Source: Tetragonia tetragonoides (Eukaryota; Streptophyta; Magnoliopsida; Caryophyllales; Aizoaceae). From it: a stretch of 64,000 bases of DNA. Below, one piece after another: positions 43,801 through 55,926 of the stretch. Each line of letters begins with the position of its first letter. Within the stretch, counting starts at the first letter, position 1. A model generated the notes under the pieces. That model worked only from the letters and a program-made list of their open reading frames with translations. It ran no database searches and was not told the origin of the DNA. The DNA lies in the NCBI GenBank assembly GCA_038025085.1, contig CM076154.1, positions 27,823,501 through 27,887,500 on the forward strand. Reading direction: 5' to 3'. The position numbers and the translations under genes were made by a program.

Positions 43801-46800
43801 CGGAAATTTGGTTGCATTAGAGATTCAACAATAGAGGAAAATAAATTGTAAATTGCTTATGAGGGCAGCCTTCTGCAACGTGGGCGAAAAGACTATGGGA
43901 ACGAGTAGGGCGGTCGTCACTCGTCACTAGCTGAGTGCCGGACTATGGATTAGGATTCTTTCCATTTTGTGAAAAGGATCTTTTTTATCTTTTTTATCTT
44001 GATGAAAGGGATTTAACTTGCATTTAGTAAATGAAAGCAAACGAAAATGAAGAGGATCCTAACTCCTATGGTCACATATTTTTCATTTGTTTTTTCACAA
44101 ATTGTTTTTCTTTTTTTTTTAATAGGATTTACAATTATTTTATTAGCACTAAACAAAGGGACATGTATAAATGTGTTGACAATGATTTTGTTTTATATTT
44201 AATTGTATTATTACGTAATTGGGAAAAATAAACACTGAAAATATTTATGAGACTTCGGTTGTCCCAATTATTGGTACAATTATCTCATAAATTTTGGAGT
44301 ATTGTTACGTTTCATTTTCATCATTCATGTAGCTGTTTTATGAGGCGGTATTCATTGCCAAATGTTTGCAGTCCTCAAAGCTATAGCAACTGAGTCATCC
44401 ACTAAAATTCTAGTTATAATATAGAAACAACATTTGAAAGAAAGCCATTCAGAATTGTGAATCTGCTTTGCTAAATAATTTTAAAACTGTAATTTTTTTT
44501 CACACTTAACTTTGTACCTTATTGAATTTGATCTCACTTGTTGATGTAAGATGATTATTTTTTATCAAGAGATTTTATTTTCCTCTCAAAAACAATGATA
44601 TACATGTTTATTTCGAGGTTGAATATATATATGAAGAGTAAATGCGGAAATATATTGCAAATTGAATTAGATGACCTGACAGTTAACACTCTGGAAAATT
44701 AAAAATACGAGTATTGTTGTTTCCCTATTATAAATTTTATAATACAATACTTATAATGTTTTCTAATAATTATTAAGCTATCGTTATTTGACAAGTACGC
44801 TCAAGTATCATATGGAGAAGCGCTTACCTAATTATATGAGCAAATTGAATATCACTTGTAATCTTTTGAAACTTCAATTAAACACAACCTTTCGTCTTTA
44901 CTTATTTAAATTTTACCAATTACATTTTCCTTTTTTTTAATACCAAGTTAAAAATGTTATTCACTTGCAAACTTGGTGTTCGTCCTCTTCACCTAAAAAT
45001 GAAATGAAATATATTGAACTGAACTGAATTGAATCGATTTAGATTGAAGTGAACTTCTTTTAACTAAACTTATTTGAACTGAACTGGAATGATCTTTTCT
45101 ACGTCACCAAAGCCTTTTATAATTCGTCAAAACTCCTTCAATATCAGGTTCAATTGAAATTATTTCATTAATAGATCTAAACTTATTGTCTTTGGTAACC
45201 GAACTGAATTAAATTGAATTGAACTGAACAATTACCATAAATCCATTACTTTACTCATTCTATCTTTAGGCCAGCCTTAGCTTATCCTCGACCTCTTATG
45301 CACATTAGTTGCTTACGAGTTTATGGCTATGAAACTGATCCCAAACAAAGTTTTATACAGTTTTTTCTTCTTTTCATATTATCCATGTGGACGGCATTTT
45401 ATGGTTTTGCATTGTGTCAACGAGACAAGAAGAATCTAAATAAAGATAAACAATCCTCTTAACACCTAAAAGACATCAATTATCATCTCCATACTATAAG
45501 GTTTAAGTAATTGGAATACATATGAATGAGACATGCTTTTGCATCCTCTTTTCTCCAGACATGTTTGTTGTCAGTCATCACAATTCATAATATAATCTAG
45601 GGAATAAGGGATGTTGCACCTCTAATTAGTTTATTAGGTAAAAAAATCTATCTCACCTATAAGATCATAAGGCATCTTTTCGTAGGAGAAACTTCCTCAA
45701 TCTTTAAAAAGGAGAAGCAAGTGCTACCTTAAAAAAACACGGCCACTTACGCATATACTAAACAATAAATATTTAGAAGCTTGGGGTAAATAACGCACTG
45801 TCGCATCCTCCACTAATTTCTAATGTATAGGATCGAGTCTTATTACCCTTAAATAGGGTGACTTTCTTACAATTTCAGAAAAAACAAAATAATAAAAAGT
45901 TAGACTTCCCCTTTGTTTTGTTATTAATCACTCCCTTCATTCCTAAGTTATCTTCCCATTTGGACACTTTCATTTTGCATCCATTCCTAATTCATCTACC
46001 ATGTTTTTTTTAATAATGTTGTAACTACTAATTTACCCTTGTATAGATCAGTTGTTTCATTAATGACTTGGCCCGCACCAAACCAAACTCACTACTAACA
46101 AGAGGTAAATGAGGGAATTCTTGCTCCAAATTCATGTCCTATTAGAACTTCGTGGCAAGGAGAAGTGGGTTAATGATGTACGAATGGAGGAAGTAATATA
46201 CAATATGAAGAAAGTTGGTAGTGTTTCATTCATGGCAACTCATGGATGACAATATAATCACTCATTCGAAGGCAAATGCCTTGAGCAGAAGTAACATTTG
46301 TTTTGAAAGAGGTATTGTTCCCCTAAATTACTTTCCGCTCAAATTATAGTCATTTGTTCCCTTTTTTCTCTTAGTTCAGGTTGAATAACCGGAAAAATGT
46401 AGCTCATATTCGAATTTGGGAGAAGGAAATTAAAATTTCTTTTTTTTAATTTGTTTAAAATAATATTACAAGATTCAAATATTACATAATAATCAACCTG
46501 GAACTATGAGTAAAACATGAAAATAGTTTGAATAGGTTCGTGATTTGGGTCTAATACTTAAAGATAATGTTTTTATTAGTTGTTGCAAAAAACTTATAAT
46601 AGGTATCTCTGTTGCAAAATTTTGATTCTATTAGGTGTTTTCCTACAAAAATAAATATTTAATTTATATTTTAAAAACCACTTCTAAAAGTGTAGGGTTG
46701 TTGTGAGTAACACCTATGACTAAAGACATGGTTTGATAATTGTAACCTTAATAAATTTCACGTGACATTATGTATTTATGAGGTTGAAACATTCCTCCAT

Positions 46801-47042
46801 CATCAAATTCTCTTCCCTAGTTTTTAAAATTAGCAATGATGTAGTTTCTTACCCCCCCAAAAAAAACCTTATTTATCTATTTAATACTAATATTAAAAGT
46901 GACGGTCAGAATGGAATAAATTTCAAATAGTAGTGTCACACTAAATTAATAAAATATTATTATTTATAAGGTTAATAAAAGATTTAAAACAATGAATTTA
47001 TATACAAATTTGAGTATATATTAATGTGAAAGCTTCTTATTC
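43801..47042. other. AT-rich intergenic sequence
   Basis: No gene recognised. A segment at about 45005-45235 is built of GAACTGAACTGAATTGAA-type units in its outer parts and may be a small MITE. The rest shows nothing I can name. Confidence 0.45.
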
Positions 47043-49423
47043 TTGAAAATGAGAATTGTTAGTTGGAATATTCAAGGAATCAAGTTTAAAGAGACGCAAC
47101 AAGAAATCAATTTTGTTAGTCATAAGTATCGACCAGAAATTCTTATACTTATTGAGACGCTAGTTAATAATTCCAATGGTCTTCGTTTCGCAAAATCCCT
47201 TGGCTTTGATAATTTTTTAAAAGTAGACCCAGTTAATCACTCAGGAGGGATCTTAGTCCTTTGACATGATCACAACATAGAAGCACGGGTTCTTAAGACC
47301 TCGCTACGGTTTATCAGTTTATTTATCCATGAAAAGAATAAGAACTTTGATAGCACTCTAACTGCAGCCTATGCTCCTGCACAAGAACATGCAAATGATA
47401 GCTTTTGGACAACATTTGAACATGAGGTTAAGTCTTGGAATCATCCATGGTGCATCATTGGGGAACTTCAATGAGCTTGCTTTACCGTCTGATAAAATTG
47501 GAGGACGAAGTTCCCCAACTCAGCGATTTACTCGATTAAACCAGTTTTTTAATAGTACCACTTCAATGGATATTCAGTTTAGTGGTAGCCCTTATACATG
47601 GCAAAGTTCTGGATAGACACAAAAAATTTATGAAAAATTAGATCGGGCTATTTGTTCTATGGATTGGTTTTATTGCTATATTGATAGTCTAATTACAGTA
47701 CGCAATTTTACCTAATCTGATCATGCCCCCATTATATTACACACAGCACAAAGAAATCAAACTAGTAAGGCGTTGTTCAAATTTCAATAGGCTTGGGCAC
47801 ATGATAGAGAACCCTACCAAATAGTTCAAAAATGTTGGAACACAAGGATACGAGGTACTCGCATGCTGTATAGTATTGTTAAGAGATTATGATATGTAAA
47901 ATGCCAATTAAAACACAACGAAAAGAGTGATTTATGAAAGGCGATCGAAATTCGATGTTTTCCATCTTAGGCATAAAATACGGAAAAAAAAACGCTCGGG
48001 TATTATGACAATTAGAGACCAGTCAGGGGTTTGGATTGATGACCGAACTTGGTTAAACATAAATTTATTTTGGATTATGAACTACGCTATAAGTCTATGA
48101 ATCCTGCTTCTCGTATAAATATCTTGTGCGATATAGATAAATGTATTAGTGATGAAGAAATTCTTTTTTAATAGCTCCAGTAACTGAAGACGGAATTCAG
48201 AATGTCGTCTTTCAAATAGACCCTTATAAGGCTCCAAGGCCTAATGGATTTGGAGCTCAGTTTTTTCAGAAGTATTGGAATATTATTAGAAAAGATATTG
48301 TAAAAGGAGTCGAAGACTTCTTCCACACAGGAAGTTTACTTAAAACAGTTAATCATATGTTTATCACTTTAGTCCCAAAATATGTAATCCAGAAGTGACC
48401 GGTCATTGTCGGCCAATTAGCTTATGCAATGTATTATATAAAATATTGCAAAAATATTAGTTGACAGATTACGCCCTATTCTGGCTAAATTAATTAGCCC
48501 GTTTCAAGGGGCATTTGTGCCAAATAGAGTAATCCAAGATAATACCTTAATACGCACGAAAGTTTGAATGTTTCAGACAATCTAAAAGCACAACAGGGTG
48601 GATGGCAGTCAAGTTAGACATGAAAAAAGCTTATGGCCGTATTGAATAGGACTTTTTATTTGAATTATTAGATAGATTAGGTTTTCATAGGAAATGGATC
48701 GAATATGGATCAAACAGTGTGTATCTACTGTGTCTTACTCTTTATTAGTAAATAATTCATCCACAGGACTATTCTCCCCTATAAGGGGACTTAGATAGGG
48801 TGACCCTTTCTCAACTTACTTGTTCATCTTATGCATGGAAGTTCTAAGCCAGACGACTAATTCGAGTGGCTCATGCACCTAAAAGTAGTATAGGGGCTTC
48901 GCATAGCTACTAAAACACCCGTCATTCTTGGATTATTCTTTGCTGATGATTGCATGTTATTTTGTAAACTTACGAAAACGGCTTGTCAGACTACACAACA
49001 TATCTTACAGCAATTTCGTAAGGATTAGGGTCAATTAGTTAACTTTCATAAGTCGACTATTACCTTCTCTAAGAAAGCAACGCAACATACTAAACAAATG
49101 GTTGCTGCAGCATTGCCCATCCCACACAAATCTCATTTTGGGGAAATACTTAGGTTGTCATTTTGATAAAGACTGAATCAATAAAGAGACATTTCAACCA
49201 CTTATGGATAAAACTCTTAGTCGTATGCAAAACTGGAAAGCTAATACGTTATCTAAGGCTGGTAGAACAATCTTGATACAAAGCAATTTAGAGGCTATGC
49301 CTGCTAATGCAATGCAATTGTTTTGAGCTCCCTACCTCTACCACCGAGGAGCTAGACTCCATTAGGTCGTAAAATCTTCTAGAAAAAAATCTGATAATGA
49401 AAATGACATACCAATGGTTAGGG
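47043..49423 (+). pseudogene. LINE ORF2, 5' part: AP endonuclease and reverse transcriptase (decayed)
   Basis: It starts MKMRIVSWNIQG, the usual N-terminus of the plant LINE endonuclease/exonuclease/phosphatase domain. Next are a stop at 47265, a frameshift before LGNFNELALPSDKIGG (the catalytic GDFN Asp is Asn), and SPYTWQSSG. RT blocks follow: CRPISLCNVLYK (about 48410), SPFQGAFVPNR (48495-48530), a GDPFS block (48800) and the active site FADD (about 48943). LQSNLEAMPA and ENDIPMV come at the end, where the reading is broken by an insertion. It resumes at 53917 with [12 protein letters not shown]. It has many stops and is inactive. Confidence 0.85.
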
Positions 49424-49439
49424 TTCATTCTTTTCCACT

Positions 49440-49575
49440 GGTAGCTGCTAACTGGTAACTGGGAGAAATTAGACAAAATTGGGCAAAAGTAAAAAGTCTA
49501 ACTGGTCACTGGGAGAAACTGGGGAACTGGGTCAAAATGGGAGAAATTGGGGAAATTGGGAGGAACTGAAAATTT
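49440..49575 (+). repeat. ACTGGGAGAAACTGGG minisatellite-like block
   Basis: Repeated AACTGGTAACTGGGAGAAAT and ACTGGGAGAAACTGGGGAAC units, with AAATTGGG variants. Related copies occur at 53800-53895 (same strand) and 38495-38600 (opposite strand). Confidence 0.7.
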
Positions 49576-49596
49576 TGTATATTTGATTATTTTCTT

Positions 49597-49600
49597 AATA

Positions 49601-49674
<74 letters not shown>

Positions 49675-49718
49675 TAATAATAATAATAATAACAATAATA
49701 ATAATAATAATAATAATA

Positions 49719-49752
<34 letters not shown>
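49597..49752. repeat. (AAT)n microsatellite
   Basis: About 155 bp of AAT repeats with a few interruptions. Long poly-Asn, poly-Leu and poly-Tyr frames here are artefacts. Confidence 0.95.
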
Positions 49753-49753
<1 letters not shown>

Positions 49754-49869
49754 GTACACTAACAAAAAAAATAATAGTAATAAAAAAATTATTAATAAAA
49801 TAAATTATTATTATTAAATAATAAAAGTGCACAAATAAAATAATAATAAAAATAAAAATATTATTAATA

Positions 49870-49874
49870 AAATA

Positions 49875-49922
<48 letters not shown>

Positions 49923-49940
49923 TACTACTACTACTACTAC
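49870..49940. repeat. (ATT)n then (ACT)n microsatellite
   Basis: ATT repeats pass into ACT repeats and end at the palindrome CCCGTGCGATGCACGGG (about 49950-49966), the same palindrome as at 21750. Confidence 0.9.
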
Positions 49941-50744
49941 TTTCAAAGCCCGTGCGATGCACGGGTTAAGCATATTTTTCATATATTACTTATTTCTGAA
50001 ATATATATTTTTATTATTAAAGAATCATAATGTGCTAAATTTAATAGTTTTAATTGGAGTGGGTAGCCTTGTTTTCAACAATGATCTGGTTCAAGTATCA
50101 TTTTCAACAAAGTTAGAGATTATTTTGTCGTTGAAAAAAAATATCAAAAAATTTCTAGATTTAAAATGATCTCATGAGATACTAACTCTAATTCACAATT
50201 TTTACACTCTTATTGTACTTTTATTTTTATTTTCATCCGTATCCATCCTCCAAACAACACGCCACCATCCACACAAAATGAAATACAATTGCTATCAAAA
50301 CCTTGTGTGCCAACATAATTCCAACTAATGATCAATTTTTAATATTTTATTCTTCTTTTTCTTATTTTCTCAAAGTATATATGTACCTTGAACTTTTATT
50401 TGCAAGATTTTATTATCATTAAGAGTAGTCATAAATCATAATACGTGGATATAAACTTAATTAACGTCTCGATGTTTATTGACCAAATAGGTGGTCAACC
50501 CACTTGAATATTGTGTCTATCTCTCTCATATTTTAATTGTTTTTTTTAAATAGAGGAGAAAGATTGTGAAAATAGAGGAGAGAGATAGATACAATAAGGT
50601 TGTATGTTGGCAACCCATTAAGTGATATGTATCATTCTCCAACAATTTTATGATATCCTAACTCTCATGGTTTATATATATATATAAAGTCTATGTCTAT
50701 ATTCCTAATGATACTTAGCCCTGTTCTCATCACCGGAATAATGC

Positions 50745-50960
50745 AGGACGGTGAAGAACAGAACGGAACGGAACAAAAATTACAGCACAGTGCGGAACGG
50801 AACGGAAAGGAAATTGCAGCACAGGACGGAATGGAATAATAAATATAACTTGTGTGGTACGGAACGGAACGGAAATTACGGTCCGGTACAGAATGAAACG
50901 GAATGGAACGAAAATTGCAATGCGGTATAGAACGAAACGGAATGCAGCATAGAAACAACG
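50745..50960. repeat. CGGAACGGAA-type minisatellite
   Basis: About five imperfect units of CGGAACGGAACGGAA separated by AAATTGCAGCACAG-like spacers. The minus-strand Arg/Ser/Pro-rich ORF here follows from the repeat. Confidence 0.8.
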
Positions 50961-51994
50961 AAAAGAAAATGCCTTATATTGCCATTATAACTATATAATA
51001 GTAATAATGAAATAATCTAAATTAAGATACTAAACCCCTTCGCGTATATAGAGTCATACCCTCATACTTCCTTCACGCATTATCTTCAATCCTGTGATTT
51101 GTGAAAGAAAAATGCTAATATATGAGCTTGAAATTGCACAAACCAAATGAATAATCTTTAAAGTAATCTGAATCAAGTATAGGCTACAGAATAATATATT
51201 TTTCTATGTCAAAATTATAATGCTACACAATACACTTTTCGAAATTGAAAATACAAAAACTTTATATACACGTAAAACTAAACTAAAATCATGAATGGTT
51301 TGGAGAGTGAACAAAAAAGTTTACTTGAAAAATATATAGTATTTGGTCACGGTTGAATAATTGAATGAATTAAAAATAGTGTAAAGCTGAATGAATTAAA
51401 ATAAAATAAAAATTAGTAATGTTAGGGAGAAGGAGGGGGAATGTTAAGCTACGGAGGGATAAATTATTTGCCAAGTGTTGTAGGAGTATGAATACTCTAC
51501 TTCATTCATAAAAAGGTAATGGACGGCTTTACATATCTTCACAAAATGTAATTGGCTGCTTGTATTTCATTGGTTCATCTTTTGAAGTGATTAATTTTGA
51601 TCCAAATATTGAATTAATCTCTTGTTCGAAACGGATGATTGAGTTTTATGTCACCATGGCTCTTAGAGATCGGTGGACTCGGCAGGCTCGAATCCATCTC
51701 AATCTAAATTACTTATCTTTAAGTTTCCTATTATTATTACCTACTTCCCCCATATTTTCCTGCTATTATATTATTGATTTTTATTTTATATCTACTTGCT
51801 TATGTAGCGCGTCCTATTCTTTTCGCTTAGGTGGTGTGTCTCAATATTCCCGAAAAATGTCACAATTCAAACTCTCTTTTTCATTATTCGAAATTATTGT
51901 TATTTTTTTGTTGAAAAACTTGCTTACATGGTGTTTTATGGCGATCCTTTGTGGCACGATGTATGCTCCCGAAAAATGCTTACTTATATATTCT

Positions 51995-52280
51995 AAATAT
52001 ATTGTAAATGCATCTCGTTCTGAAATATTTTTCGACCCCAATTTAATGGCGTAATTTTTGTTATTTTTTTAAATGAATAAAAAATGTTATATATGCTTTT
52101 GAATATTTGACGAAGATCAGTTATAACCCTTATGAAATTCTAATGGTTTATCAATATCTAATTTTACATTAGTAAGGATGCTAAGACTCCTAAACGTTTT
52201 ACACCAATTATTTCTTGTCATAGGTGATGCGCTCTTAAAATTCTCGCGCACGTAGCGTGCCTCATTTGTCCCAAAAAATG
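51995..52280. repeat. Direct duplication within the insertion, copy 1
   Basis: It aligns over about 290 bp with 53208-53505: ATGCATCTCGTTCTGAA, ACCCTTATGAAATTCTA, AAGGATGCTAAGACT, GCGCTCTTAAAATTCTCGC. The copies are clearly diverged. Confidence 0.8.
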
Positions 52281-53207
52281 CCTTAACTTGAGTAGAAACG
52301 AGTCTAAATATCAAACTAAGCCTACTAACTAACATCAAGTATATGTACTGTACTTATCACGATTAATTACCTAAAATTTCATATTCAAAACACTTCTCGA
52401 CCAAAATATTATTATTTTTAATCTAAATAAAATATTCAAATAACTAAACTTTCATTATTAAAAAACAAATAACAAAGCATATCATCAACTTTAAAAATCA
52501 AATCCACATATCAGTAAATTGAAGAAGTTAAATTGATACTACTAATTGGCTAATGTATGTGGATCAAGTTGTGAGTAACGGAAAAAAAAAAATAAAAATT
52601 AAGCCACGAATTGGTAAATAAAAAAAAATACTTATCAAAAGGAGAAAAGAATAGCTCATACCTTCGTTTAAGTTGTCGAATAAACAACTCAAATAAAGCC
52701 TGCAAAATATAAATATGAGTATAAATTAGTAAATTGTAGTTGTAATAAACAAAAATCTACTATACAAAGAGGAGGGGGGGGGGGGGGAGAATACGGTTGC
52801 ACCAAAGAGAGAAGGGAACTTGAAATTAAAATAAAAAAAACAAAGGAGAAGGAGAAGAAGTAAAGTTAATATAATTAGTATCAAAGAATAAAATTGGGAA
52901 AGCGAATTGGGAGGAGTGGGATGGAGGTTGGGCTTATATATTAGCTTTGGGATAACAGTGTTAGTATATGCCTATTGGAAATCTAATAACTCCTAGTTCT
53001 ATCATGTATTCTTTTCTTAAAACGTTCATGTTATTATCTATCTTAGGGTAAGAAAGTCTCCTATTAGGACCACAATGCTTATCAACCGATATTTTGTGGT
53101 AGATGTAATTGTTTAATATTCTCGCTTAGTTGGCGCGTTCTTAAATTTCTTGCTTAGGTGACACGTCTTAATGTTCCCGGAATATGCCTCTTTTATGTGT
53201 ATGTTCT

Positions 53208-53505
53208 AAACATATTGCAAATGCATCTCGTTCTGAAGTATTTTTTTATCCGAATTTGATGATGTAATTTTTGTTATTTATTGCGATGTATAGAAAATGT
53301 TATATACGATTTTAAATATTTGATGAAGATCTGTTATGACCCTTATAGAATTCTAGTGGTTTATCAAAATCTAATTTTACACCGTTAAGGATGCTAAGAC
53401 TTCTAAACATTTTACAAGTTAGTTTTTTGACATTATTCTCTCTTAGGTGAAGCGCTCTTAAAATTCTCGCCTACGTAGCACGCCTCATTGCTCCCGAATA
53501 ATACC
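53208..53505. repeat. Direct duplication within the insertion, copy 2
   Basis: Partner of 51995-52280. Its last ~60 bp belong to a module (GGTG-GCGC-TCTTAAA-ATTCTCGC-GTAGC-GCC) that also recurs near 51806 and 53121. Confidence 0.8.
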
Positions 53506-53510
53506 TCCTT

Positions 53511-53576
<66 letters not shown>
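53511..53576. repeat. (TA)n microsatellite
   Basis: About 33 TA units with one interruption. Confidence 0.95.
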
Positions 53577-53580
<4 letters not shown>

Positions 53581-53605
53581 TTGATTATTGTAATTATTAT
53601 TTCTA

Positions 53606-53611
53606 TTGTTA

Positions 53612-53687
<76 letters not shown>

Positions 53688-53688
53688 G
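53606..53688. repeat. (ATT)n microsatellite
   Basis: About 27 ATT units, near the right end of the insertion. It mirrors the trinucleotide array near the left end. Confidence 0.95.
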
Positions 53689-53916
53689 ACAGGGATTTTT
53701 ATTCATGTTTAAATATAAAGTCAATGCATTATTTATTTTTATATTTTGATTAAATATATTGTATGTTTAATTATTATGTTTAATATGTCAAAATATCAAA
53801 CGGGAAAAACTAGGGGAAATTGGTTAAAATTGTGGAAAATTGTATTTTATAACTGGTAACTGGACAAAATTGGGCAAAAATGGAAACCAGTTGAAAAGAA
53901 CATGTCCTAAGTTGGG

Positions 53917-55300
53917 AAAAAATATGCAGACCTAAGACTGAAGGAGGTCCATGATTAAGGCAAGCTAGAGATATTATATAACCAGGCTTTCATTGTAAAT
54001 TAGGCTGGATAATTATAACTCAGCCATATAACTTATAAGTCAAATCAGTTACTTAGAAGTATTTGAAATATGACTTCTTTTCTTTTCAACCAAGGAATAC
54101 AGACTTTTGGATGTGGCAGAAAATTTTAGCTCATCGATTTTTGCTTAGAAAAGGTATTCATTGGAAGCTTGGTAATGGGTAACATATTAGTTTTAGTTTT
54201 TCGTTTAATAATTGGTGTCTTGATGAAAGTCTTGTTGACTATTTACAACTAGATGTAACACAAATAACCGAACATCTTCGAGTTTCCAAATGCATTTTAG
54301 ATAACAAAACCTGGAATGTTACTAAGTTGCAACAATTAGTGCCAGTTGAGATAGTTCACGTGATTAATGAAATAATACCTAGTCATCCAATTGTAGATAG
54401 CTTCATTTGGGGTCTTTCAAATAGTGGTAATTTCACTACTAAGTCAGCTACTAGGTTTGCACATGATTCTAAATCGGATAGGAAGCATAAGTGACCTTAT
54501 AGATGGATTTGGCAACTGGATCTTCCGCCTAAGCTAAAGATCTTCATCTTGGCGATTATGTCACAACAGTTTACCTGTTCGCAGTAATCTATATCATAGA
54601 GGCATGTATATTAATACTATTTGTCTGTTATGCAGACAACATGTTGAAGAAACTGACCATATTTTTTGTACATGCCCCATGATAACAAATATCTGGGATA
54701 TGGCCTATAGGAATCAATGGATATATAAGATGCCACAGGGACATATTCTACAGCACCTGCAACAACTTCATAATCAAGCGAGCATAGACGAGATTTCCAA
54801 AGTCTGTTATCTTCTCTGGAGCATCTGAAAGCGTCGCAATTCAGTATTATTTCAGAGTCAAGGCTTTGACATCATAGAGCCTATTTTTTAGCTTTCCGTT
54901 GTGAAAAGAATGGCGTATAAGAGAACAACTAGATGTAGAATTTGTACCAGCACATACACAACAAGCTAGGCGATCGTATCACACTCATTTTGTGAGGTGT
55001 AAAACCCCATCACAAGATTTTATAACAATCAATTTTGATGGACACAAGAATTCGGTAGCAACAAGATTTATAATTAGAGATTCAAGAGGAATTCCAGTTT
55101 TGGCACAAGCTGAGAAATTGGGTACATTTTCAGTTCCTATTGCAAAAGTAACGACTATGCGAAATGGTATTAGAGCAGCAATACAACAAGGCTATTAGAA
55201 GATTCAGTTAGAAGGAGATAATTTAGCAGTAATCAACGCCCTTATTGGTCGATGGGATACACCGTGGTAAATTCATAACCTACTAGAAGTGACTTGTATA
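53917..55300 (+). pseudogene. LINE ORF2, 3' part: zf-RVT and RNase H (decayed)
   Basis: It resumes with [13 protein letters not shown], then FWMWQKILAHRFLLRKGIHWKLGNG (from about 54105), SNSGNFTTKSA, zf-RVT (LPPKLKIFI; CLLCRQHVEETDHIFCTCP at 54625-54680) and a plant RNase H-like domain (ITINFDGHKN, FIIRDSRGIPV, KIQLEGDNLAVI). Multiple stops and frame changes. The 3' end fades at about 55300, close to the AGO4 promoter. Confidence 0.82.
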
Positions 55301-55926
55301 GCCAAAAGTGAGAACTATGTGTCTATATTACCTTTGTTGCGAACTTTTTGTTCCCCTTTACTCTATCATTTTTGACCATTAGGAAATCACAAAAACTCAT
55401 ATGAGACGATCTTACACATAAAACGTTATACCTATGTGTAAAAAAGTGATACCACATCATATAAAATAACAAGTTTTTGGAATGAATTATGATTTCATCA
55501 ATTTTTCTGTTTTTTTGATATCAACTAATCTTTGATGGCTTACCTACTTGTAAGTTGAAGCAATTTTTTGTGAGAAAAAAAAAAGCAACAAAAAAGTACT
55601 CCAAACCATGTGTCACTCCCACATCCCACTACACTCACATAGAATAGAAGGACCATAACTCACTCCCTCTACTATCGTCACCGTAGCCAAACGGTCCCTA
55701 CTCCCTACACCTCTACCCTTCCCTACCCTACACATCCCTTTCTTTAAAAGGCGTTAGTGTCCTTCCCAAACTCCATTTCCGAAATTACCAGAAAAGCCCC
55801 AAGTTTTCCTTTATTTCCTTCACTACCAATCTCACAAATAAGGTAATTCTAGATATCAAAGGGCCCTAGAAATGGTAAAACGAGAAAAATACGGTAACAG
55901 ATCATATTCTACCGTTAAGATTACCA
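55301..55926 (+). other. AGO4 upstream region
   Basis: No ORF of note. A pyrimidine-rich stretch with CCCTAC repeats lies at 55610-55800. It is likely promoter sequence together with the LINE's end. Confidence 0.4.

Larger units (their letters stand above)
49424..53916. mobile_element. ~4.5-kb repeat-rich insertion splitting the LINE
   Basis: The LINE reading stops after ENDIPMV at about 49421 and resumes exactly at the following conserved Trp at about 53917. The ends are inverted-repeat-like: TTCTTTTCCACTGGT at 49429-49443 versus TTCTTTTCAACTGGT reversed at 53894-53908. Just inside each end lies the ACTGGTAACTGG...TTGGGCAAAA repeat in direct orientation, then trinucleotide arrays. No transposase was recognised. 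The imperfect TTAG/TAAG around the junctions may be a target duplication. Confidence 0.7.

Noticed and set aside
49547..49982. Long poly-Asn, poly-Leu and poly-Tyr/Ile ORFs
   Set aside because: They are translations of the AAT/ATT microsatellite.
50665..50958. Arg/Ser/Pro-rich ORF that could suggest an SR-type protein
   Set aside because: Direct product of the CGGAAC repeat on the opposite strand.
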